Part shown: in pieces, positions 1-7,354 of the stretch
Position numbering within the stretch: the stretch's first letter is position 1
Layout of the letters: the number at the start of each line of letters is the position of its first letter
Assembly: GCA_964462135.1 (NCBI GenBank)
Contig: CAYWWK010000005.1
Coordinates: forward strand, 24,537-88,536
Length of the DNA: 64,000 nt
Source of the DNA: MGBC163016 sp964462135
GTDB lineage: Bacteria; Actinomycetota; Coriobacteriia; Coriobacteriales; Eggerthellaceae
Direction: 5' to 3'
Notes under the pieces: model-generated
What the model was told of the DNA's origin: nothing
The model's database searches: none
The model's input: only the letters and a program-made list of their open reading frames with translations
Translations under genes and position numbers: made by a program

Positions 1-1
1 C

Positions 2-91
2 CTTGAAGGTGTCGGGCATCGCATCGATTGCGCCCCAACGTATCCAATGGAGCATCTGGAGGGGGAAGATTGGAAGTGTTGGGTTGCGTGA
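2..91 (+). CDS. possible C-terminal tail of a gene cut by the window edge
   Basis: A reading frame is open from base 2 and ends at TGA 89-91, giving about 29 residues ending in GEDWKCWVA. It lies tail to tail with the MerR gene. The residue mix is protein-like, but there is too little to name a family and the opposite strand is also open here, so this is a weak call. Confidence 0.3.
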   Translation, partial: LEGVGHRIDCAPTYPMEHLEGEDWKCWVA

Positions 92-118
92 AGGAGGGCA
101 GTTGTTCAAGCCGTAGTG

Positions 119-571
119 TCAGTACCTCACAGCCACGCAGCGCTCTTTGATCTCTCGGATCTTCTCAGGCATTTCCTCGGGCGGCATGTTCTTCGGTGCA
201 TCCGCTGTCCCAGCCTTCACGGCTTCATCGTAGTACCAGCATTTGTAGGTGATGAAGTCCAACGTGTCCTGAAGCTCTTTCATCTCCTGTTCGACATGCT
301 GTCTGCGATCCTGCACCAACTGTCTGCGTTCTTCCAAGGTGGAATCACCCTGCATGTACAGGTCAACATAGTGCTTGATTTCTTTGATGGGCATGCCGCT
401 CATCTTCAGCTTCTCAATGAAATGGAACCAATCCAAGTCGTCTTCGGTGAACATGCGTGCTCCTCCGCTTGAGCGTTCCATGTTCGGCAGAAGCCCTTCC
501 TTGTCGTAATAGCGAAGGGTGGAGGGCTGAACTCCCAGCTTCTTCGCCGCATCCCCAATGGTGTAGAGCAT
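119..571 (-). CDS. MerR family transcriptional regulator
   Basis: A 150-residue MerR-family DNA-binding protein. Residues 3-28 form the winged helix-turn-helix (IGDAAKKLGVQPSTLRYYDK), followed by the second DNA-contact segment and a coiled-coil dimer helix at about 75-110. The size fits the short NmlR/AdhR-like branch that senses electrophiles or redox stress. The only cysteines are at 111 and 145; I do not see one in the linker region where NmlR/AdhR-type sensors usually carry it, so the signal is unknown. It is divergent from the flavodoxin gene, and the gap holds a promoter with the 19-bp spacer and internal dyad that MerR proteins act on. It probably activates the flavodoxin-DUF4405 pair and may regulate itself. 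Confidence 0.9.
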   Translation of the reverse strand: MLYTIGDAAKKLGVQPSTLRYYDKEGLLPNMERSSGGARMFTEDDLDWFHFIEKLKMSGMPIKEIKHYVDLYMQGDSTLEERRQLVQDRRQHVEQEMKELQDTLDFITYKCWYYDEAVKAGTADAPKNMPPEEMPEKIREIKERCVAVRY

Positions 572-599
572 CTCTTCGCACCCGCTTTCATGAAATATC

Positions 600-630
600 T
601 TGACTTGAAGCTAACTTCAATATGTAGGAT
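600..630 (+). promoter_or_regulatory. MerR-type promoter of the flavodoxin gene
   Basis: The -35 box TTGACT (600-605) and -10 box TAGGAT (625-630) are 19 bp apart, which is too long for unaided sigma-70 use but typical of MerR-activated promoters. The spacer contains the dyad TTGAAG-CTAA-CTTCAA (605-620), centred where a MerR dimer binds. Confidence 0.7.
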
Positions 631-686
631 TCAACATACGGCATTCGAATCGTGATGGAAGTTTAGCATCTCTGAAAGGAAGTCCC

Positions 687-1367
687 ATGGATAGAAGGCA
701 GTTCGTGAAGTTGGGAGCCATGGCGGGCGTCTCGGCATTTGCATCCATTGCGCTGGCAGGATGCGGCGCGTCCCGTTCGTCATCAGCCGATTCTTCGCAA
801 GGTTCACCATCGTCAGATGATTCAACGAGCAGGGAGGAAGACATGAACGCAGGCAATACGTCATCCAGTGCAGAAGCAGGGGCTGCAGGTGGCAAGATCT
901 TGGTGGCGGTATTCTCGTGGTCGGGAAATACGCTTCAGGTTGCGGAGTATATCGCGAACCAGACGAGAGGCGATCTGTTTCGCATCGAACCGGTCACACC
1001 CTACACCACGAACTACGATGAGGTCTTGGATGTTGCGCAGGCTGAGCAGCAGACAGGGGAGTTGCCGCCTGTTGCAGGGAGCGTTGCGGGCTGGGATGAA
1101 TATGACACCGTCTTTATAGGCTATCCTGTCTGGTGGTATGACGCTCCTCAGATCACCAAGAGTTTCGGTGCCTCCTATGACTTCAATGGGAAGACAGTCG
1201 TTCCCTTCTGCACGAGTGGGGGCTCACAACTCTCGACGACGCTCGCCAGCGTGCAGGAGGCATGTGTTGGCGCAACCTTTCTTGAGGGTGTGACCATACC
1301 GGGAAGCTCCGTCTCCTCGCATCTGGGTGAAGTGGACGAGTGGTTGGCGGGATTGGGGTTGCAGTAG
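687..1367 (+). CDS. Tat-exported flavodoxin-family lipoprotein
   Basis: A 226-residue protein with a twin-arginine signal (RRQFVK, residues 3-8), a hydrophobic stretch and a lipobox LAGC with Cys26, so it is predicted to be folded, exported and lipid-anchored outside the membrane. A Ser-rich linker (about 29-65) leads to a flavodoxin domain from residue 70, whose FMN phosphate loop reads FSWSGNT (76-82); the later segment GYPVWWYDAPQ is typical of flavodoxin_4-type proteins. It should carry FMN and move electrons outside the membrane. The start has a good ribosome site (AAAGGAAG). It is followed 47 bp later by a DUF4405-like membrane protein that could be its electron partner, and is preceded by a MerR-type promoter. 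Confidence 0.88.
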   Translation: MDRRQFVKLGAMAGVSAFASIALAGCGASRSSSADSSQGSPSSDDSTSREEDMNAGNTSSSAEAGAAGGKILVAVFSWSGNTLQVAEYIANQTRGDLFRIEPVTPYTTNYDEVLDVAQAEQQTGELPPVAGSVAGWDEYDTVFIGYPVWWYDAPQITKSFGASYDFNGKTVVPFCTSGGSQLSTTLASVQEACVGATFLEGVTIPGSSVSSHLGEVDEWLAGLGLQ

Positions 1368-1414
1368 GAAGGGAGCGTCCTTGGTAAAGGGGCTTTCCAA
1401 GGAAAACACCTGAG

Positions 1415-2095
1415 ATGATCCTTCGAAGCAATTCATGGAAGAAGTCAGCGTGCCTGATCGTTGACGGTCTGCTTGCCATTCTACTGGTTCTGGTGATGGC
1501 GTTGCCGGTGGTGGAGGCTGCTGTCTACGAATGGGTGGGCATTGTGGTTGTGCTGTTGGCTGCAATCCATATTGGCATGAATACCTCGCGCGTTCGTGGT
1601 ATGGCAAGACAGCGCAAGATGCGCACGACGTTGCCTCTCCTTCTGGATGTCGCACTCTGCGCATGTGTTATCGCCATGATCATAAGCGCCCTCATTCTGT
1701 CCGAGCACGCCTTCTCATGGCTGCCTGCATTTCCAGGTGCCTCTTGGGCACGCCTCCTTCATCTGGCTGGTTCGCACTGGCTCTTCGTCCTTGCATTCGT
1801 GCATTGCGGACTCCATCTGCGAAAGATGGCTGGCAAGCTTTGGCGCTACCCCGTGGCAAGATGGATGGGGAGGGTTGTCTTCCTCATCTGTCTTGTTGCA
1901 GGCATCTGCTGGTTCATGCAGTTAGGGATCGGATCATATCTCTTCCTGCAGACCCACTTCGCCTTCGTGGATGCTTCTGTTCCGTGGTTCTTGCGAGCGA
2001 TGCAATTCGCAGTCATCGCTGCAGCCATAGCAGGATCAAGTCACTATCTTGTGGCTGCGGGAAGGTTTTGCCCCACACGGATGCAAAAACAATGA
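1415..2095 (+). CDS. DUF4405-like membrane protein, possible b-type cytochrome
   Basis: A 226-residue membrane protein with about five to six hydrophobic segments. Histidines sit within or next to helices at 52, 116, 121, 130 and 134 (for example HLAGSHWLF and FVHCGLH), the pattern of DUF4405/cytochrome-b561-like bundles that bind haem. With the exported flavodoxin upstream it could form a small trans-membrane electron path; this is inference from position and histidines. The start ATG has an AAGGAA site about 11 bases upstream. Haem binding is not proven by sequence alone. Confidence 0.7.
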   Translation: MILRSNSWKKSACLIVDGLLAILLVLVMALPVVEAAVYEWVGIVVVLLAAIHIGMNTSRVRGMARQRKMRTTLPLLLDVALCACVIAMIISALILSEHAFSWLPAFPGASWARLLHLAGSHWLFVLAFVHCGLHLRKMAGKLWRYPVARWMGRVVFLICLVAGICWFMQLGIGSYLFLQTHFAFVDASVPWFLRAMQFAVIAAAIAGSSHYLVAAGRFCPTRMQKQ

Positions 2096-2240
2096 GGGAA
2101 GCGTTCGTCAAACATCCCAGATGAGGACGATGGCATGCAGGGCAGCGGGTTTGATTGCATGTTCCCAACGCTCTGACATTCATAAACCATCAGACCCGGA
2201 CCGTTCCTATAATGCCAACATCAACAATGAAGGCGGCGGG

Positions 2241-3062
2241 ATGAGGAAGACGATGACGGAGGAACCGGAGAAACAGCCCAAATCGCAGCGGATTTTCGGT
2301 GATGTTTCGGCTGCGCAGGTTATCGCCACGGCCTTGGCATCAGTGACTTCCGTGCTGCTGGCCTCGTCCATCGGCATTGCTGGCTCCATCATAGGGGTGG
2401 CGGTGGCATCGGTCGTTTCAACATTGGCCGCCTCTCTGTACAAGAGATTCATCTCGGTTTCCGCAGACAAGATCAAGCAGCTTCCGGTTATCACCGAACC
2501 GAACAAGACGGTGGCTGACATCCTGCCCGGCCATCATGATGCTGCCCATGCATCTGCATCTACGGACGAGGAGCATCCGTCCCCTCCCCGCCAAGCCACA
2601 GAGCAGTCGACGGCTCTCGGCGGGAAGCAGGCTCCTCATGGTGAAGAGGCGCAGAAGGATGCCCATCAGAAGCGTGTGATCCATGGGCTTGTCGCCGTCT
2701 GCATCGTGTCAGCCATCCTGGCTGTTGCTGCTACCGGAGCCGTGATCTATGTTTCCACCGCTGGTGAGGGCATCGGAACGAAGCCCCAGCCCGTCTCCTT
2801 CGTCTCTTTCGCATCAAAGGACAGGGATGCGTCTTCGCAGATTGATGAGGGCGGGAATGTCGAAGAGGGAACTGCCACTTCCTCTGCTTCGTCCTCCTCT
2901 TCGGCCAGTTCTGCTTTGTCAAGCTCCTCGTCTGCCGATTCCTCCTCTGCTGGCAATGAAGCTTCTTCTGACAGTTCAAGCGCAAGCTCTTCCGCTTCGT
3001 CCTCTTCATCAGCATCAAGCGAGACATCCTCTTCCTCTGATGCTTCGCATTCGACCTCATGA
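2241..3062 (+). CDS. membrane protein with Ser-rich C-terminal tail
   Basis: A 273-residue protein of no family I recognise. Residues about 20-65 form a long Ala/Gly/Ser/Val-rich hydrophobic stretch (ALASVTSVLLASSIGIAG), then a polar linker rich in His, Glu and Pro, a second membrane helix near 155-178, and a low-complexity tail of about 70 residues made almost only of Ser, Ala and Asp. I chose the ATG at 2241, preceded by a purine-rich site; a longer frame from 2049 overlaps the previous gene and lacks protein character. The Ser-rich tail is probably outside the cell as a flexible linker. The function is unknown. Confidence 0.7.
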   Translation: MRKTMTEEPEKQPKSQRIFGDVSAAQVIATALASVTSVLLASSIGIAGSIIGVAVASVVSTLAASLYKRFISVSADKIKQLPVITEPNKTVADILPGHHDAAHASASTDEEHPSPPRQATEQSTALGGKQAPHGEEAQKDAHQKRVIHGLVAVCIVSAILAVAATGAVIYVSTAGEGIGTKPQPVSFVSFASKDRDASSQIDEGGNVEEGTATSSASSSSSASSALSSSSSADSSSAGNEASSDSSSASSSASSSSSASSETSSSSDASHSTS

Positions 3063-3224
3063 GTACTGTGAGCGGGATGCTCTCAACTGGCTTGGGATAT
3101 ATGGGGCGACCGACCGAAGAGGTAATTCCACACCGACTTTTGCGATTCGAATCGGTATGAAGTTGCATTCAAACTGGGCATCAGAAACCGAAGAGACATC
3201 TGCGGGGTGCGGAATCAGCAACAC

Positions 3225-3243
3225 AGGTGCATATTATGCACCT
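3225..3243. promoter_or_regulatory. perfect 19-bp inverted repeat
   Basis: The arms AGGTGCATA and TATGCACCT flank a single T. The repeat sits in the 253-bp gap between the Ser-rich protein and the 55-residue peptide. There is no T run after it, so an operator is more likely than a terminator. The rest of the gap shows nothing else I can support. Confidence 0.45.
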
Positions 3244-3315
3244 CTTGTGGGCACTGACTGCCCTTAGACTTCAAGGCATAGGGATGGTTGGATAGTCGAA
3301 TCAGGAGGTATTGCC

Positions 3316-3483
3316 ATGGATATGAACCTTGCAGTACTCATCGCCATGCTGGTTCTGATGATTGGGGGCGCACTGCTTCTCAATTTCCAGATCAAGCGTC
3401 AGGCAAAGAAGGATCAGGTCGAGAAGCAGGCGCAGCAGAAGAGTGCTCCGGCGCCTACAGGCGTGGCGGCCACTGCGAAATAG
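3316..3483 (+). CDS. 55-residue single-pass membrane protein
   Basis: A short gene starting at ATG 3316 with a textbook ribosome site (AGGAGG seven bases upstream) and ending at TAG 3481-3483, followed by a strong terminator. The product has one N-terminal membrane helix (LAVLIAMLVLMIGGALLLNF) and a charged tail rich in Lys, Gln and Ala. The ribosome site, the helix and the terminator together make it credible as a real gene. No family or function is recognised. Confidence 0.7.
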   Translation: MDMNLAVLIAMLVLMIGGALLLNFQIKRQAKKDQVEKQAQQKSAPAPTGVAATAK

Positions 3484-3509
3484 GGCACACGGCTTCACTA
3501 TCTAGGGAG

Positions 3510-3535
3510 GCCCCGCTTCGGCGGGGCTTTTTTGT
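3510..3535 (+). terminator. rho-independent terminator
   Basis: A seven-pair stem GCCCCGC/GCGGGGC with a TTCG loop is followed by a run of T. It ends the small membrane protein gene and lies just before the LysR gene, which shows that longer upstream starts for LysR are wrong. Confidence 0.9.
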
Positions 3536-3600
3536 TTGCTGGGAAGGTGGTTTATGATTGTCTCGAACTGCAACCAGTACGCGTCGTCGGAGGCATGCGC

Positions 3601-4524
3601 GTGAACATCGACTATCTAAGCGAATTCGTGCACCTTGCGGGAAGTCTCAGCTTTCGTCGCACGGCCGAGCACTTCTACGTCAGCCGCTCCGTCATCAGCC
3701 GTCATCTGCATGCGCTCGAGGAGTCGCTGGGCACCGTGCTGCTGGAGCGCACGGCGCAGGGCGTGACGCTGACTGAAGCAGGGAAGGTGTTCCTGCAGGA
3801 CGCGCAGACTGTTCTGCGTGACTGGGAACTTGCCCGCACGCGCGTGCAGGCCGTGTCGAGCGACGGGGACAAGCTGGTGCGTGTGGGCTACCTGCGTAAC
3901 GCCGCGCGACCGTTCTTGGCGCACTTCGTGCAGTCCATGGCGCACCACCATCCTGAGGTGCATTTGTCGTTGCTGTGCATGGAGTACCAGGAGGCCCGGC
4001 AGGCCATGGAGGACGGCGCCGTGGACATCGCCATCGGCATAAACGTGAACGAGTCCCTTTCGAACAACTATCGCTCCACGCTGATCTACGAGGATCGATT
4101 CGTGGCTGCGTGCAGCCGCGCACATCCGGTGGCCAAGGGTGAGAGCGTGACCCTCGAGGCGCTGCGCGACGTGAAGTGTCTGGTTCCCGACAGCTACGTG
4201 GCAGCCGGTCTGGCCTCAGTGGCAAGCGAACTGATCGACGACGATGCGCTTGCCGAGTCCGAGAGCGTGTACAGGGACATGGACCTTTTGTACCTGAAGC
4301 TTCAGACCGAGGAATGCGTGGCGTTCGTGTCGGGCCTGAATGCCACCATGTTCGAAGGGCCGCTAGCTATCCTTCCCATAGAGGGGTTGGACACGCGCTT
4401 CAGCGTGAGCGCCTATTACCACGATGGGTTCGAAGGTGCCGTCTACGGGCTGTGCCGAGACGAGTTCGAAGCCTGCAGGCGTTTTCTTGCCGAAGAGATG
4501 CCCGACATTCCGCACTGGCGATGA
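3601..4524 (+). CDS. LysR family transcriptional regulator
   Basis: About 307 residues. The N-terminal winged helix-turn-helix (FRRTAEHFYVSRSVISRHLH) is typical of LysR, followed by a linker helix and a periplasmic-binding-protein-like effector domain from about residue 85. I chose GTG 3601 because GGAGG at 3589-3593 is seven bases upstream; ATG 3595 is only one base from it. No divergent target gene is visible, and the upstream neighbour ends with a terminator, so the regulated genes and the effector are unknown. The stop codon abuts a degenerate tRNA-Ala copy. Confidence 0.88.
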   Translation: MNIDYLSEFVHLAGSLSFRRTAEHFYVSRSVISRHLHALEESLGTVLLERTAQGVTLTEAGKVFLQDAQTVLRDWELARTRVQAVSSDGDKLVRVGYLRNAARPFLAHFVQSMAHHHPEVHLSLLCMEYQEARQAMEDGAVDIAIGINVNESLSNNYRSTLIYEDRFVAACSRAHPVAKGESVTLEALRDVKCLVPDSYVAAGLASVASELIDDDALAESESVYRDMDLLYLKLQTEECVAFVSGLNATMFEGPLAILPIEGLDTRFSVSAYYHDGFEGAVYGLCRDEFEACRRFLAEEMPDIPHWR

Positions 4525-4588
4525 GAGACGATGGGGCTTGAATCCACGACTTCCACGTTGCGAACGTGGCGCTCTCCCAGCTGAGCTA
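4525..4588 (-). pseudogene. degenerate 3' copy of tRNA-Ala
   Basis: These 64 bases match 5677-5740 inside the intact tRNA-Ala gene at 60 positions, with 36 consecutive identical bases (4544-4579). The copy covers the D, anticodon, variable and T arms and most of the 3' acceptor strand, but the 5' acceptor half does not pair with it, so it cannot fold to a tRNA. The layout, intact tRNA then about 1.1 kb then a 3' fragment in the same orientation, is what integration at a tRNA gene leaves behind. Confidence 0.8.
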
Positions 4589-4669
4589 AACGATGATAAA
4601 GAGAATTCGCAGAGCATTTTCTTGCACAAAGACAACGTCAAAGAGTCGCAAATCAAATGGTGGGAAGGT

Positions 4670-4858
4670 ATGCGAACCGTATCGCTTCAGCTGGCTATAG
4701 AGCGGTATGTCGAACGAGGTGTCTCTTCGCATCTCACAGAACAGGCAATCCAGAGTGGCATGTCTCGTGGAATGATCCAAAAGCATGGCGCTGAAATGCT
4801 ATATGCGAAGATGGAGGCGCGTTCGCTTGGACGCCTCGAACGGACGCTTCCTGTCTGA
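4670..4858 (+). CDS. small possible HTH protein or gene fragment
   Basis: A 62-residue frame with a purine-rich site (GGGAAGG) before the ATG. The segment RYVERGVSSHLTEQAIQSG looks like the start of a helix-turn-helix domain, followed by a short charged end. It is much shorter than any regulator family it resembles and could be the remnant of one. It lies between the tRNA copies, upstream of the RelB/YoeB pair. Confidence 0.35.
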   Translation: MRTVSLQLAIERYVERGVSSHLTEQAIQSGMSRGMIQKHGAEMLYAKMEARSLGRLERTLPV

Positions 4859-4896
4859 AACAGATTGATTAGGATTACATTGTCCATACAAACGGT

Positions 4897-4915
4897 ATGT
4901 CTTTGTATCAGACAT
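4897..4915. promoter_or_regulatory. inverted repeat upstream of relB, probable operator
   Basis: ATGTCT and AGACAT are separated by seven bases, in an AT-rich stretch 39 bp before the antitoxin start, where RelB-type antitoxins normally bind to repress their own operon. Confidence 0.4.
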
Positions 4916-4953
4916 GATATGATATTTGCACATTAGAGCGGAAGGAGATCGCT

Positions 4954-5211
4954 ATGGCAACGGCAACGGTTAACGTGCGCATGGACGAAGACACCAAGCG
5001 AGGGATGGAAGCCGTATGCAAGGAACTCGGCATGAGCATGTCGACGGCCTTCAACATCTTCGCGAAGAAGATGGGTCGCGAGCATCGCATCCCGTTCGAG
5101 GTGTCGGTCGATCCCTTCTACAGCGATGAGAACATTTCTCATTTGAGGCGTTCCGTGCAGGATCTGGAGCGTGGGCGCGTCGTTTCGCACGGACTGATCG
5201 ATGATGAATAA
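4954..5211 (+). CDS. RelB/DinJ family antitoxin
   Basis: An 85-residue antitoxin. The N-terminal segment TATVNVRMDEDTKRGMEAVC is the ribbon-helix-helix of RelB/DinJ proteins, which binds DNA; the C-terminal part wraps the toxin. The ribosome site is GGAAGGAG. The downstream toxin frame begins at ATG 5204 and overlaps the antitoxin end by 8 bp, the usual coupling of such pairs. The antitoxin looks intact although its toxin frame is interrupted. It lies within the stretch bracketed by two tRNA-Ala copies. Confidence 0.88.
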   Translation: MATATVNVRMDEDTKRGMEAVCKELGMSMSTAFNIFAKKMGREHRIPFEVSVDPFYSDENISHLRRSVQDLERGRVVSHGLIDDE

Positions 5212-5470
5212 GATCTGGGCGCCCGAAGCCTAGGAAGACTACACCTGGTGGCAAATGCAGGATCGCAAGACGCTCAAACGCATCAACATGCTTGTCAAGG
5301 ATATCGAGCGTAATGGCGTTTCCGAAGGAATAGGAAAGCCGGAGCCGCTGCGTGGCGATCTGTCGGGTTTCTGGTCAAGGAGAATTGACGAGCGAAACCG
5401 CCTCGTCTATCGCGTCGTCGGAGCGAATCTGGAAATTGCTTCGTGCAAGACGCACTACGGGGATCGCTAA
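5204..5470 (+). pseudogene. yoeB: YoeB/Txe-type toxin with in-frame amber stop
   Basis: Translating from ATG 5204 gives a YoeB-like mRNA interferase except for TAG at codon 10 (5231-5233), where the family has Trp (AWEDY). A single TGG-to-TAG change explains it. The rest of the frame is intact: KTLKRIN, the SGFWSRRID core, RLVY with the conserved Arg, and the C-terminal His-Tyr pair (THY) followed by GDR. Restarting at the internal ATG 5255 would give 71 residues missing the first strand and helix, so I expect no normal toxin. Readthrough or a suppressor tRNA cannot be excluded from the sequence. Confidence 0.85.
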
Positions 5471-5634
5471 TCTGACGCGAACTGTGCATCATTCATGTTT
5501 GCCTGCAGACCCAGGCAAGTTTCGTTTCATGCCCTTTATTTGTTGGCCAGTTCCGTTTTTTTGCAGGCGCTTTAGTAGCCAACTTGTTGGCGTCTTTGCA
5601 TAGGAGGGCGCGGCGACGTAACGGTTCGCGGGCA

Positions 5635-5662
5635 CGAAAAGAGGGAGCCAGATGGCTCCCTC
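5635..5662 (-). terminator. terminator of tRNA-Ala
   Basis: Read on the minus strand, a stem GAGGGAGCC/GGCTCCCTC is followed by TTTT, nine bases after the tRNA 3' end. The stretch 5471-5634 between the toxin remnant and this site shows no gene I can support. Confidence 0.85.
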
Positions 5663-5671
5663 CTGTGATTC

Positions 5672-5747
5672 TGGTGGAGATGATGGGACTTGAACCCACG
5701 ACTTCCACGTTGCGAACGTGGCGCTCTCCCAACTGAGCTACATCCCC
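5672..5747 (-). tRNA. tRNA-Ala (CGC anticodon)
   Basis: A complete 76-base cloverleaf including an encoded CCA end. The acceptor stem GGGGATG/CATCTCC contains the G3-U70 pair that identifies alanine tRNAs. The anticodon loop TTCGCAA gives anticodon CGC, reading GCG. The D and T arms pair fully. It has its own promoter and terminator. Confidence 0.96.
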
Positions 5748-5781
5748 GTCTATGATTGCAGCGAAAGGCTGCGAAACAAGA

Positions 5782-5810
5782 ATTTTGGCGAAAAGTGAAC
5801 GGCTTGTCAA
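5782..5810 (-). promoter_or_regulatory. promoter of tRNA-Ala
   Basis: On the minus strand TTGACA (5805-5810) is followed 17 bp later by CAAAAT (5782-5787), about 35 bases before the tRNA 5' end. The -35 box is perfect; the -10 box is weak. Confidence 0.5.
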
Positions 5811-5842
5811 ACGACGCGCGCAATCCGCAAGGTCTCTCCCGC

Positions 5843-6187
5843 CTAAGAGAGCAGCTGCTCCTTGTCGTGGAACAGTTTGATGTTCTCAGGTGCAGGCTCA
5901 GGCGGCGTGTCATCAATGAATTCGCCGAAGATGGGTTCGCCATCCTGCGAGAGTTCAACCATGCCGGTGAGCACATCAGCATACTGGTAGGAATGCCGTG
6001 CCGTGCGACCGCGCTTGCGTTCGACCTCCATGATGAAGAGCCTTGGATGTACCTGAGTGAGAATACCGACATTCTCTACGATCTTCGAACGACCCATATT
6101 CGCGCGTACCTTGATCTTCTGGCCAACGAAGTCGTTCAGGGTATCGTGGATGCTGTCTACGATCTTTGCCTGCTTGGCGAGATCCAT
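5843..6187 (-). CDS. veg: Veg family protein
   Basis: A 114-residue protein of the Veg family (formerly DUF1021), known from Bacillus as a small protein that stimulates biofilm matrix genes. The family core is visible: an N-terminal helix (IVDSIHDTLNDFVGQKIKV), then RANMGRSKIVENVGIL and strands with HPRLFIMEVERKRG. It is slightly longer than Bacillus Veg owing to an acidic C-terminal tail. The ribosome site is AAAGGGAG. It is divergent from the P1 peptidase gene. The exact role outside Bacillus is not established. Confidence 0.85.
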   Translation of the reverse strand: MDLAKQAKIVDSIHDTLNDFVGQKIKVRANMGRSKIVENVGILTQVHPRLFIMEVERKRGRTARHSYQYADVLTGMVELSQDGEPIFGEFIDDTPPEPAPENIKLFHDKEQLLS

Positions 6188-6328
6188 AGTCTCCCTTTCC
6201 GTTGCCTGATTTTTGTCTGCGGTATAGTAGCACCTTCAGTGGCGAACGGCACATTTGGAAGGGTGAACGGCATTCTGGCTTTAGGGTGCATCGAAAATGG
6301 GCCTGTTGATCAAACCGAGGAGGAAGCG

Positions 6329-7330
6329 ATGTTCAAGCAAGCAAGCTTTGCTGACCTGCCCAAGTTCAGAGCGGCCCATTCCACCAACGGGGATGGCGGT
6401 ACCGGTTGCACGGTCTTCGTCGCACCGGAAGGTGCAGTGGGGGCGGTTGATGTGCGCGGAGGAGCGCCCGCCACGCGCGAGACAGACCTTCTTCGTCCCG
6501 AGAACATGATCGATCGAATCCATGCCGTGGTGCTGTCAGGCGGCTCTGCGTTCGGACTGGAGGCAGCGTGCGGCGTCATGGAAGCCCTTGCCAAGCAGGA
6601 CATCGGCTTTCATCTTGCGGGTTCATGCGTGCCTATTGTGTGCGGAGCGTCGTTGTTCGATCTGCCGGTGGGATGCCCGGTGTGGCCTCGTGCGACCGAT
6701 GGGGCGCAGGCATGCGAAGAGGCATTGGCGACGGGGCCGCGGGATTTGCCGCAAGGCTGCGTCGGTGCTGGGACGGGAGCGACCGTTGGCAAGATGGGGC
6801 TTCCTGTGCAGGCCATGAAGTCTGGCTTCGGCTGGGCAGGTCTTCGGCAAGCCGAGACGGTTGTCGTTGCCTGTGTCGCCGTCAATGCACTTGGAAACGT
6901 GATGGCAGACGATGGAAGCTGGGTTGCGGGAACGCTGGGCGAAGACGGGCATGTTGAGGATCCTCTGAAGGCTGCGGCGCGGATGATGGCGGCTCAGGCG
7001 CACGACCAAGTTCGCGCTCAGGCGCACGACCATGAGGGCAAGCCTGTCTCCAACACAACCTTGGGCTGCGTGCTCACGAATGCCTGCCTCACGAAAGCCC
7101 AGGCAACGAAGGTCGCCCAGATCGCCCAAGATGCCTATGCCCGACACATCAAACCCGCTCATACCCGCAATGACGGAGACGCCATCTTCGTGATGGCGTC
7201 AGGTGAGGTGGAAGCGCAGGTTGATATGGTGGCCATCATGGCCACGGAGGCCATGGGGCAGGCCATCCTTTCCGCGGTGCGTCACGCCACGTCATCCTAT
7301 GGGCTGAAAGCCGCAAAAGATATTCGCTGA
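6329..7330 (+). CDS. P1 family (S58, DmpA-like) peptidase
   Basis: 333 residues, starting at ATG 6329 behind GAGGAGG. It has the P1/S58 fold signatures: an N-terminal region with VGAVDVRGGAPATRETDLL, then VVLSGGSAFGLEAA and GCVGAGTGATVGKM. The motif Asn242-Thr243-Thr-Leu matches the place where family members such as ThnT cut themselves to expose an N-terminal Thr nucleophile, so the enzyme probably matures into two chains. Relatives are aminopeptidases or amidases acting on small peptides. A reading frame extending upstream to 5756 is antisense to Veg and is not real. The substrate is unknown. Confidence 0.85.
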   Translation: MFKQASFADLPKFRAAHSTNGDGGTGCTVFVAPEGAVGAVDVRGGAPATRETDLLRPENMIDRIHAVVLSGGSAFGLEAACGVMEALAKQDIGFHLAGSCVPIVCGASLFDLPVGCPVWPRATDGAQACEEALATGPRDLPQGCVGAGTGATVGKMGLPVQAMKSGFGWAGLRQAETVVVACVAVNALGNVMADDGSWVAGTLGEDGHVEDPLKAAARMMAAQAHDQVRAQAHDHEGKPVSNTTLGCVLTNACLTKAQATKVAQIAQDAYARHIKPAHTRNDGDAIFVMASGEVEAQVDMVAIMATEAMGQAILSAVRHATSSYGLKAAKDIR

Positions 7331-7354
7331 CGAGGCTGACGGAGGCCTGTGAGC

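Noticed and set aside
4424..4669. An N-terminal extension of the 4670-4858 frame
   Set aside because: It runs through the end of the LysR gene and the tRNA-Ala remnant and encodes no recognisable protein.
5756..6328. An upstream extension of the P1 peptidase frame by 191 codons
   Set aside because: The extension is antisense to the Veg gene and contains no peptidase sequence; the ATG at 6329 has a strong ribosome site.
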